Part shown: positions 39,201 through 51,200 of the stretch, piece by piece
How positions within the stretch are numbered: position 1 is the stretch's first letter
How the letters are laid out: each line of letters begins with the position of its first letter
Assembly (NCBI GenBank): GCA_020002185.1
Contig: CM034539.1
Coordinates: forward strand, 25,719,532-25,783,531
Source: Paraescarpia echinospica
Taxonomy: Eukaryota; Annelida; Polychaeta; Sabellida; Siboglinidae
Direction of reading: 5' to 3'
DNA: 64,000 nt
Translations under genes and position numbers: made by a program
The notes under the pieces: model-generated
Seen by the model: the letters and a program-made list of their open reading frames with translations, nothing else
Told to the model about the DNA's origin: nothing
Databases searched by the model: none

Positions 39201-42200
39201 GTTTGCGAGAGATTAGCTGAAAAAGATTATGAGAGAGATTAGCTCTTCATGCATGTGTTCTTTACATTGTCAACAGGCGGGTCTATGTTTAATGCAGTGT
39301 GGTCTTCCAATTTTATTTAGTTCAACATTCAACAGGGTCCAACAGTGTATGACATTTAAACAGAATACACATTGACATTGGCTGGCAGTTTAACAAGCTT
39401 CATAAACTGCGTATAGACTGCGCGATGTGCACACTTTGGCTTTGTTGGCGTTCTTCATGCAGCAGCGGTGTCGGTCGTCGTCGTAACGTCCCTGACGGAA
39501 GATACGGGAACGCGCCATGTTTATAACGCGCCCCGTTTATAACGTGGATTCATTTCGTGGACCCTGACTACCACGTTATAACGAGGCGCGACTGTAATTT
39601 ACATATGGAACACAGTAGCGCAGCGGTAAGAGCTCCAGACTCTCGATTGAGAGAACGCGGGTTCTATTCCTGTGCAACGATGTCGAACCTTGGGCAAATT
39701 TGTTTTTGTTCCACATTGCTTCAGTTTACTCAGCTATATGAATGAATACCGGCTATAGACAGTGGTGGATATTTGTGTACGAATAGTCTTCGCGCATTAA
39801 TTGCAGCATAGCTAAAAGCTTCCCAGAGAGGTCGAGATGGTGTTCAATTTAATAGGTCTGCCAGGGAGTAAAGTGTAAAGCGCTTTGAGCAGTCCTAAGG
39901 ACTGGATACTGCGCTGTATAAGAACTTACCTTTACTTTTTAGTCCTTTGGCCGAAGGTCCAAGGGACTATTGCCATCACTCTCCGTCCGCCATCCTCCAT
40001 CCGCTGTCCTCCGTCCGCCGTTAGCTGCCGAATCTCAGAAACCATTCAGCAACTTTTTCTCTAATTTTGCGTAGACATATCTTGGGGCACTGCCACTATG
40101 CACGAGAAATCTGTATTTGATTGAATTATTCCAAGGACCCCAAAACTGGTAAAAATGTAACATTTGGCCTATTTTTTTCAAAAACTGTTCAGCAACTTTT
40201 TCTCTAATTTTGCATAGATGTATCTATATACACAAGAAATCTGTATTTGATTGAATCATTCTAAGGGCACCTAAGGGGCCCCCAAAGTGCAAAATTTCTA
40301 CATGTTTACATTATCTAGTGATGTGGTTTTGAGAAGGGCCCTTGAGACCACCCCCAACAGTAGATGTTGTGTAATGTGCCACAAAGTCAAAAGCTGTGAC
40401 TAATCTCTACAACCTAGGCCATTGAGACCTTGACTAATCTTTAATTGGTCACAGCACAAAGGTAGAGTAGACACACTTGACCCCTGTTAGAATGAACAGT
40501 TGCCTAACACTTTTAAACTGTATCTTCAAAACTATTGATTTTCTATAATTGCAAGTTGTGTTTATTTTGATGTTCATTTAATTATTATAAAATGGTGTGA
40601 CTGTGGTGTCTATTGGTTAAAGATGTATTGTCTGTAGAAACCTGTAGGTGACAAACATAGAAAAATAATATTCTGTCACCTGTAGGTGACAAACATAGAA
40701 AATTAATATTCTGGACAACTATAGAGTGAAATATCCTACACTTTATTTATATCAAATGCATTCTACTGTTCTGTTTACGCTTGCCATGCCTTGTGTAGAC
40801 ATGGTACTGTGTAAATCAATTGTATCAATATAGACTAATAATTACAGATTCACAATATAGTTGACACCTGAAACAACCAAATGTCAACCATTAGAAGAGT
40901 TGACATAGTTCCGCTATACACTATATATGTAAATTTAACCAGCTGCCATGTCAAGTCCATTATAATTGTGACTAACAGTGTTCAAAATTATTCAGGTAAA
41001 TAGCAAATAACAAAGGACACAAGTTTTCTCCTTGCCATACCTCTACACATGAGAAGAAGGCTGACACAGCCTGGCCCTCATTTATACATGATTTAGCATT
41101 TTTGTACATGTTGTGTACAACTTTCAACACAATACCATTAATACCGCATGAAATTATCTTAGACCACAGGGAGGACCGGTCTACTAAATCAAATGCTTTC
41201 TTATAATCGATGAAGACACAATAAAGCCTTTTGAGTCGAGACAAATACAATTCAACCAATACCCTATCTGAACACTGCCTGTTCTTCACCTATTACATTC
41301 GCTTGGTTTAGGTATGTGGTCAGTCTGGTGTTCTGAACAATCACTAAGGATTAATGAACACTTGTGCAGAATGTCACCCACTTGGCAGGTTTAATTGATC
41401 TATTCAGCAATGAGGACACTGCTTAGGCCTCACTCTGGACACTGTCACTCACAGTGTTGTGTATTGTCTTAGTTGGTGCATTGAGCTAATCTACTTGACC
41501 ATGAATCAGTGGTGGCTCTGGTTGTGTATTACACCCAGCTGTGGAGCTAAGATTCTCTGCCTGCTATTGTTTGATGGAAGCTGTGACTAATGTGTAATTG
41601 GTCACTGGGAGTAGCTTGTGTCAACAGACAGCATCAAGCCACTAGACCCCTGTTAAACTGGACAGTTGCCTGTAGGTTTAAAACTGTGTCAAACAGTGAG
41701 TCTACCTTTTGCTCTCAGATAATCTGTCCTCTTAGTTTTACACATGAAGACATAATCTGGCATAACTTGATAAGTCTTTGTAGCAGCACATTTGTACTTC
41801 CAGTGTATCATTGCAACATAACATACATATTACATACTGTGTGCCACATTTGAATGTTGTGCATGTAATATTTCCATGCAATCCATTTGCATATATAATG
41901 TAAAATTTCAACAGCCGTTTTCTTCATTTTCACTTTTTGATCCCTACCATGTTCGATGCTCCATAACTTTGCCAATTTTTGTAGCAGTCATATTTTTTGA
42001 AACCGTGTAAAGCACCCTACCAAACCTTTACAAGGATGTAAGAAAACAATGTTACAATTTTTCCGACTTATCACTCATTTGGTCAGCCGGGGTCACATAT
42101 AGACGTATTAGTCCAAAGGACTTCAGGGCCACTTGGCCCATTTTTTAACTTTATATTTGTCATCTGCACGCCATTTTGCTAGATTGTATGGTAAGCATTA

Positions 42201-45200
42201 ACCATTGTCTTGATTAAGCAGTTTATATTAATTGCCTTTGGTTGATTGACCTTGTGCAAGTGAAGGTATGTTTACCCGGCTTCAGATAAAATATTTGCTG
42301 CAGCCAAGTGTTTAAGATGGCTTATTTGCAACGTTGCATATAGAAATAGCTGCGGCAGTAGAGTTTAGCCAAGTGCCGTGAACATTTGCCAACATGTGTG
42401 CACGGCATGCTACCCTTGATAGGATCATTGACAGTAAAGCACACAGTTTGAAGAAGTTAGAACTTATGTGCGGATATTAGAGGTTACATTAAAGGGTCCA
42501 TTAGGCAGGCCATGATATTGTTATGCTAGGATCCTGGACCAGATCTTCCAAGTTTTGAATACCAGTATCTGTGAAACAGGATTTGTTCTAAATTATTAGG
42601 CCATGGGACCGTTTAACCAACATTTTTGTCAGCTCATAAGCCCAATTTTGTTCATTATAATCTATATTGGTCCTTAACAGTGATCTTTACTGAACACTGT
42701 CAACTTCAGGATGCACTAATGGTGTGTCGCGGAAATAACGTCCTCTGCGATTTTTAGTCCTTTGGGCTGAAGGTCCAACGGACTATTGCCAACACTCTGC
42801 GTCCGCCGTATCTCAGAAACCGTTCAGTAACTTTTTCTCTAATTTTGCAGACACATATCTTAGGGTACTGCAACTATGCATGAGAAATGTTTTGCCTATT
42901 TTTCAAAAACTGTTCACTAACTTTTTCTCTAATTTTGCATATACATTTCATGTGGTAGTGTCACTGTACACAATAAATCTGTATTTGATTGAATCATTCT
43001 AAGGGCACCTAATAGCCCCCTAAAAAGGACCACAAAACTGGTAAATTTTCACATTTTGCCTATTTTTCAAAAACTCTTCAGTAACTTTTTCTCAAATTTT
43101 GCATAGACAATTCATGTGGTAGTGCCATTATACACAATAAATCTGTATTTCATTGAATCATTCTAAGGAACCCAAAGGTCCCCTAAAATGCTTAATTTGC
43201 GAACTAAATTGTTTACTGCATGAGAACAGCCCAGCAGCTCTATTTATAACTGGCTGGCTACAGTCCTTCCCTCAACTAATCCCTTTTCCTACATCTGTCA
43301 AATGCAGAGTCTCTGTCTTGCATGGATCAGAGGTTGTCTTTTCTCTTATTTCAAAAACTGTTCAGTAATTTTTTCTCTAATTTTGCATTGATGTCTATTA
43401 GGGTAGTGTCACTGTACACAAGAAATTTGTATTTGATTGAATCATTCTAAGGGCACCTCAGGGTCTCCCAAAAAGCTAAATGTTCACATTTTGTCTGTTT
43501 CTGCCTGGACTAGGTTGGCAGAGTGCCAATTGATTGTGTATTACACACTCCCCACCTCACTGTGGAGTAAAGGTTCTCTGCCTGCTATTGTTTTATGGAA
43601 ACTGTGACTAATCTGTAATTGGTCACTGGCAGAGGCTTACGTCAACAGATAGCACATACTAGACCCCTGGACAGTTGCATGTATGTTTTAAGCTGTGTCA
43701 AACAGTAGGCTGTAACTAATGTGTAATGGGAATCCCTACTGCACTGGTAGAATCTGAGGAACTTTAAAACAGCAGTAGACATAATTATCAATGCATTATA
43801 AAGATATGACCTAGGATTAAAATAAAATAGGTATACAATAATATACAAAGTGAAATAACATAGGTATACTCAAAAAGACTAAAGCCAAAAATTATAAGGA
43901 ATATTATTCAGATGTTTTATTATACATGTTGCAGCTATTCCGTCACTCCAGTTATATTAGTATTATGTCGTTACTACTGTTTTTAAGTCAAAATGCATGC
44001 TATGCATATGTACCTTGTTAACAAATAAAGTTTTATCATAGTTCATCTCTTTCTTCTTCCCATTCTGGGGGAGGGTGATAGGAGCAAAATGAGAACAGAT
44101 AATGCGTGTGCATTTTCTTAAACAATGTTTTACTGTGCTACATGCAAGATTGCAACTCACCAACTCTCCTGCAAGGTTTCTACAACCACTGGAAATTGGC
44201 CTAAATAGCAGAGTAGTTAACATGTTCACTAATATATACAATATTCACGAAATGATCTACTCGAATGCTTTATTTTCAGGTGTATCTTCACTGGCATGCA
44301 TATAATCTAGAGAGCTTCTAAACATGTCAACACTTTACTTCCATCATAACTCATAATGATCTGTAACTATGATTCACAAAAAAACTTTTTATTAATAATT
44401 ACAAATTCACAATATAGTCCAAAGGACTTCAGGGCCTCTTGGCCCGTTTTTTTTAGGCAAGCGATCACTAGCTCCCTACCGCTCGCGCTAATCGCTCGCT
44501 CTAATTGCCATTATAGCTCGCGTCACCAGACCTGTTGTATGTGGTGCCCTCTAGTGGCAAAATATACACCCATTTGTTTGAAAGAAAGTCTGTTCTTGTC
44601 ACGTAAATTGGCATTGGTGCATTGGTACATTAATTTCCTGGATCTTGAATAAAAATAAAATTCACAATGTTCATTTTTTATTGCCGCCAATGTCATTATT
44701 AAATTTTATTAACTGAACGTGTTAAAGTGGCTGCACCGGCTATTATATGCTTCTTTTGAATTAATCATTTCTAATATAAGTTTTGAAGATACGCTAACCA
44801 TTTTTACTCAGAGTTTGCCTCAGATACTAAACAATACTCCAGACCAAAAAGAATTGATTTGTTATGTTGTTTAGAGATATTTAAATGTGTTTAAAGACAA
44901 TTACAAAATATGTCAAAAATCACCTTAAAATGGCATTTTATTTCATTTTGAGAAACTCCCCAAAAGAAAAATTTGTATGGTTGTAAGTACAAACATGTTG
45001 ACATTCATGCAGGTTTTTCTTGTAAACAAATGTATATTAAGTTTGATACAGCTTCATAAACATTTTGCTACAATGTTGAAAGACAGCAAAAAATCCTTAC
45101 TGTATTTTTGGCACGACCCCTTCACCAAACAAAACCATCCTGTGCAATTTTGGGTAAACACAAGTCGAGTTCATATGCCAAGTTATGGCTTTGTAAGTAT

Positions 45201-48200
45201 TGTAGTTTTTTTTATAAAAAGTTACATTAAGTAATACTTCCTGGTTGTTACCAATAATAAAAGTGTCACCAGATGCTTTTTTTTGCTTAGAAATGTTACT
45301 TTTTTACTGGCATGTGGCTTATTTCAACACAATTTGTTAGACACTTCTATTACTAAGATTTCCCCCCAAGGTTTTCTCGCCAAGTTGTCTCATGATATTG
45401 TGTTATGAAGGGCCATGTGTTGAGCTTGTCGTGGTAGACAAGATTGATTGACACCTGCTGGGGTCAGTCACGTGTCACTGCAAATGGCGGCTGAGGTTGG
45501 GCATTATCGGAGAATAAACAAAACTACAGGCCAGTATTTGGTGATTTGACAGCGTGATGTATTTAGGTAATTATAATACAACAGCATAGTGGCATGAGAA
45601 TAACCAGACTATTATGATCTGCATTCATGGTGAATGAATTTATGTTTGAACTGTGGTGACACGCATGTGATCATCACTATGGAAACATCATCAGTTTCCA
45701 AGAATCTGAAGGGACTTTCCACACACTAAAAATACTAGTTTTTAAAGGACTGATTGGTGACATATGGTGATAGTGCCTTGGTTTTTTTAATAGTACACAT
45801 GTTCATACTGACACCTACTAATGAAGAAAAAAATTAAGAAATCAACTGACATGATAGCCGGTGCAGCTACCTTAAATCATAAATAAAATATCTTACTATT
45901 CATGAGAGAAAATGCTTTGCTACTGTACTGGGTTTAAATCAAACAGTTTTGGCCATATGGCCTTTTAACAACGGTAACTACCGCGCACGCATGCTCTTTT
46001 TTTTAATGTGAAATTAACAACTACTACATTAAATACAGTCACCCCGAAATAATCTATCAGCCGTATGCTGCGACCAGCTGCGATTCGGTCAATGGGAGTG
46101 CCCACGATGCATCCGATAGCCCAACGTCGTCAAACATTTAACGACATTGGGCTATCAAAGTATTTGTGCATTGCACTCACTCAGACGCTTCCGTACAATT
46201 TGTTCTATTTCTTTGGTGGCATCTCGATTAAATTCTTTTTCACAAAGTATTTCGTTCGTTTATCAGCTGTCAAACTATTCTCCATTGCAATAACTTCAAA
46301 TAATGTAAACAGAAATTAAACAACGCGTAGCATCATGGGATTGTTCCGTGCCTTTTTTTAGAGCTACAGCCAGTTCCGTGTCTCATTTCCATAAGTCTAA
46401 ACCTAAATAAGGAGATCGTCTGGATTTGGGACCTGGTTTCAATGCGAGAAACTTCTACTTTGGTAAAAAGGGGTGTGACTAGTGACATAACTGACAGATA
46501 GCCAAGAAGATGGCGGTTGTTTTGGTACCAAACAAAACGGCGTACCATGAACGAACGTGGTCCTTTTCAAGGCATAAGCATGGACTACTTTTGGTGTTTC
46601 ATCGATTCAGATTTTTATTTTCATTTCACATTTGATGGGCCTTCTAATTTAGTGCTAAAATAGTGACTTAGCGGTAACTGCTAAAAAAACAATATTTATT
46701 GTGATGTAGATATGTCAATTTTATCAGTGTCAGAAACTGGACGAAACAAAAAAGTCATACAAATTATGTTTGATGCATTTCATACTGCTGTGTCTGTCAT
46801 TAATAGGATAACAAGTAATACTGGAGATTTATATTAATTTTCATGTAGCCACATATCTTATTATTTAAACATTATATATTTGAACAGGCACTATGAAGTT
46901 TTTTCCTGACATTTTAATTTTATTTTTATTCCAGTATCCATCACTGCGTTCTGGACAATTCTGCCCGTAAAACATATAATAAAATAGTCTGGCATAGGTA
47001 AAAAATACATGTTTTAAAAAGTAAATAAGTAAAATATATAATTGGGTAAGAAATACAAAAAAGTTAATGTAGAGATAAATAAGTAATAATTTGTGTAATT
47101 GCTCATACGGTCATGCTTACTTTGCTATTGCATTAGCTATCAACTAACATCATTATTATGTTTACACACACATATAATTTTATACTGGTTATCCGATGAA
47201 AGCTTGTGAACAAGTACAATTGAACAAGCATTCTCTGATAATCTTGCCAACGTTAGGACTGATATTGTTAAGTGGAGGTAAACAGTCAGTATCTTTTGTT
47301 GACATTACATTGAGACTGCTTCAAATCTGACTGATTTGTTCTTAATGTAGTAATTATATAATAATAGATCAATAAAAGAGATAAGCTTTCAGGAACACTG
47401 ATGGCATAGTGAATATATATATTTGTATAGTATATTAAGAAAAAACAAAGTCACCTTGAAAAGTTCATTAGCTTTGAATTCTTGCTGTGACCATTTTTGT
47501 TTAATGAATTTGTTTATATAACTAAATAAACGTCAGTTCAGGTGACATTTTCGACTGGGCGAAATATATTCAAAATGGACAAAAAAGATTTCGGCCTCTG
47601 GTGTCAGTCGCTACGATGTTGTATTCTCAAGATTTTTAATATCATGTCCAAGATTTCATTTACATACTGACAATAAAGTACAGTTCTAAATGAGGTTCTG
47701 TGTATACATTTTATGCATTAGGTGAACAATATTGTCATTTTATTGTGTGATATATTTGAAGTGCTATTATATTAACTGTAATTATGGTTCATTATTATTA
47801 TTTTTAGATGACCATCTCGATTATTTAAATATATATATAATTTTATCTGTATAGATGATGTAACAAGTGTTTTTTTCTAAAATGTACTATTTAGAACTAT
47901 GAGGTACTGTTATGTAAAATAAATAAATAAATAAAAGTACTTATATAGTGCCCAATCAATGAAAATTGCCCTCGGGCGCTTTACATACATGCACACGTAT
48001 ATAATAGTATTATACATTTAAAAAAATGCTAACTAAGAAATAAATATGTAAAAAATATACCATTACCTTAAATATAGTTACTAAAAAAAGAGAGATCATT
48101 AAAAAAACGTTTAAACAAATTAAGACATTTCTAAAAAAAACTACTATAAATACATTTATTTATACAAGAAAAATAACCATAAATATGTTAAGAAACTAAT

Positions 48201-51200
48201 AAAATAAAAAATATATTTATCAATAGAAAGCACATAAAAATGTCCTCGTCGGTGAATTATAAAAACGGTATGTAATGGTGCCCCAGCTGGATGCCTGTGT
48301 GCAGACATCCTAGTCACGTGTCCTCTCGGAGCAGTGACCTCCTGGAGCAATGACCTTGGGGAAGACCCCCAGAGCTGGTCGACTCCACAGGTGTTGGACA
48401 GTTTCTTTCCGACGTTGTGTAACGAACATTATTGTATAACACATTTTGTTGTATAACGAATATTGTTGACCTTCCAGTTTGGCTCAGCGATGCAGTGGGG
48501 GATCCCCCATGTGAACCACGTGGGGGGAGTTTTTTGTCAAGGTTTCCCAAAAGTTCTGGCTGGTTCACGTGGGGGGAGTTTTTTGTCAAGGTTTCCCAAA
48601 AGTTCTGGCTGGTGGCACCACCACCACCAGCAATATTTTAGCCGAATTATGCACAAGCTCTGGTCTGTTTCAACATGTGGACAAATCATTGTAAAAATGA
48701 ATGTTTGGGAGTGTAAAATGTTTTTTATTCTTAACACCTTAAATTATATAGTGTATTTATACATATAAGTTAACTTACTAAAGCCCCAAGATATGGAAAA
48801 TCAATTTACAAAAATAAAACAACACAAGCCGGAGTTTTTGTTTGAAAGTAGAAAATGGATAGGATGTTTAACAAATGTAACAAACAGGAGATCTTCCACA
48901 CTATCAAGAGACTTGTGATGTCTGATTTTGTTATATAACAAATATTGTTGTATAACGGATATTGTTGTATAACCTTCTGCCCGACTTAGCCTAAAAAACA
49001 GTTGTTGACTTCACAAAATTGCAAAACGGTCTGCAATGAATAGATCTGTCTATTAACACCACCATTGTGTCTATGTCAAGATTCCAACCCGTCTGTGGAA
49101 GTCAACAATGGAGCTATTAAATAGGTGTGCGTCTACTTGAATATAAATGTAATGTGTTATATGCGTCACTGTTTGAGGCCAAAGGGTGGTTTTTATTATC
49201 ACTGAAGCAGGTTCATTGCTGATAACCTACACGTGTTCACGATTCACTGGTTACAATTGTTGTGTTTTCCAAGGATCTGAACGACTGCATGCCACTGAGA
49301 TTTTGACGCGAACGTTATGAAATATTCTTTGGCTTACTATAATCCTATGTGCTTTGTTGCTTGTGTGAGATTACAATCAGCCGAAGAGCCTTGTGTGTTT
49401 GTTATCTCCTGCGACTGTAGATAGTACCACAGCATTGTCTGCATGCCCCAGCTGTGTACATAAGTAGCAGTGGCATGTCATCTTGTCAGTCGATTGACCT
49501 TCACCCTGCCAGGCTTATATAACGAGATGTTTCCACAAGCAGCACATTTGTTTGTGCTGAAGTTGGGCCAGTAAAAAATTGCACATGGATGCAATGCGGA
49601 CAGCTGTTATTGAATGCTGTGTACTTTCCTCATAGCCTTGGCAGTGTTTCCAGGAATTTCTGTTGTTTATTTATTGGCTCAGCGCTGACCACGGCAGTCA
49701 GCTGACCTAATGGCCCAGTGACCGAGGCAGGCTGTGGATGGGCTCCAGCCTCCTCTGTTCTCCTGAACATATCACTACTATTGGCCAACAACCTGTGTGA
49801 TATTAATATAAATTATAGGTAACAACATTACCAGTTTTGGGCAGGAAATATCGCTTTCCCCTTTGGTTCCACTTTCCCATCTTTCGTATAGAATGTACTA
49901 CTTTTTGTATTAAAAACAAACAATATTCAAGGTAAAATTTATTTATTTGTTGCAGCTTGCAATTCTATGTATACACCACGTTTTTTTTTTTATTTTATTG
50001 TGCTTGCGTTCCTTGCAAATGAGAGCAACATAAATTTTCATGAACTTTTCATGAGCAGACGTTGACACCTATGTTAGTAGAAATGTATATTTTGTAATGT
50101 TATATTCACAATTATATTAATTTTAAATTCTAGTTCATGAAACATCACGTCATGACTGTTGGATCTTTCTCTCAATCCAGGTTCCTTATTTTCAGCTTAT
50201 TTCCTTCTTTACAAACTCTTCATTCCAACTGGAGTCTGTTGTAGATTGAGCTGGTCTGTCGCAGTGTATTTGACCTGCTGTTTGGGTGTGTTGTAAATTG
50301 AGCTGGTGGGCCACAGTGTGTTTGACCTGCTGTGAGGGTGCGTTTTAGATTGAGCTGGTGGGCCACGGTGTGTTTGACCTGCTGTGTGGGTGTGTTGTAG
50401 ATTGAGCTGGTAGGCCACAGTGTGTTTGACCTGCCGTGTGGGTGTGTTGTAGATTGAGCTGGTGGGCCACAGTATGTTTGACCTGCTGTGTGGGTGTGTT
50501 GTAGATTGAGCTGGTGGGCCACAGTGTGTTTGACCTGCCGTGTGGGTGTGTTGTAGATTGAGCTGGTGGGCCACAGTGTGTTTGACCTGCTGTGTGGGTG
50601 TGTTGTAGATTGAGCTGGTGGGCCATAGTGTGTTTGACCTGCCATGTGGGTGTGTTGTAGATTGAGCTGGTGGGCCACAGTGTGTTTGATCTGCTGTGTG
50701 GGTGTGTTGTACATTGAGCTGGTAGGCCGCAGTGTGTTTGACCTGCCATGTGGGTGTGTTGTAGATTGAGCTGGTGGGCCACATTGTGTTTGACCTGCTG
50801 TGTGCGTGTGTTGTACATAGAGCTGGTAGGCCGCAGTGTGTTTGACCTGCCGTGTGGGTGTGTTGTAGGTTGAGCTGATAGGCCACAGTGTGTTTGACCT
50901 GCTGTGTGGGTGTGTTGTAGATTGAGCTGGTGGGCCACAGTGTGTTTGACTTCACACACCCATGCGACCACGATGAGATCCAGGAGATGTTGTCGGAGCG
51001 GCCGCATCACTCTGACACGATGGAGGAAGAACGTGTCTTCTTCATGCGCATGAAGTGCACGCTCACAAGCAAAGGCCGCAACATCAACCTCAAGTCAGCC
51101 ACGTACAAGGTAACACCATCATCTAAGAGCTGCGTCTTCACGGGGTGATATTGTTGAACCGACACCCTCACATGCAACCAAATTCCAGCATGAGTGTCCC

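Noticed and set aside
50209..51010. Long minus-strand open frames (up to 248 codons) with [16 protein letters not shown] repeats
   Set aside because: They are the antisense of the 52-bp array. The unit has no stops on that strand, so all frames stay open; no start, splice or domain evidence.
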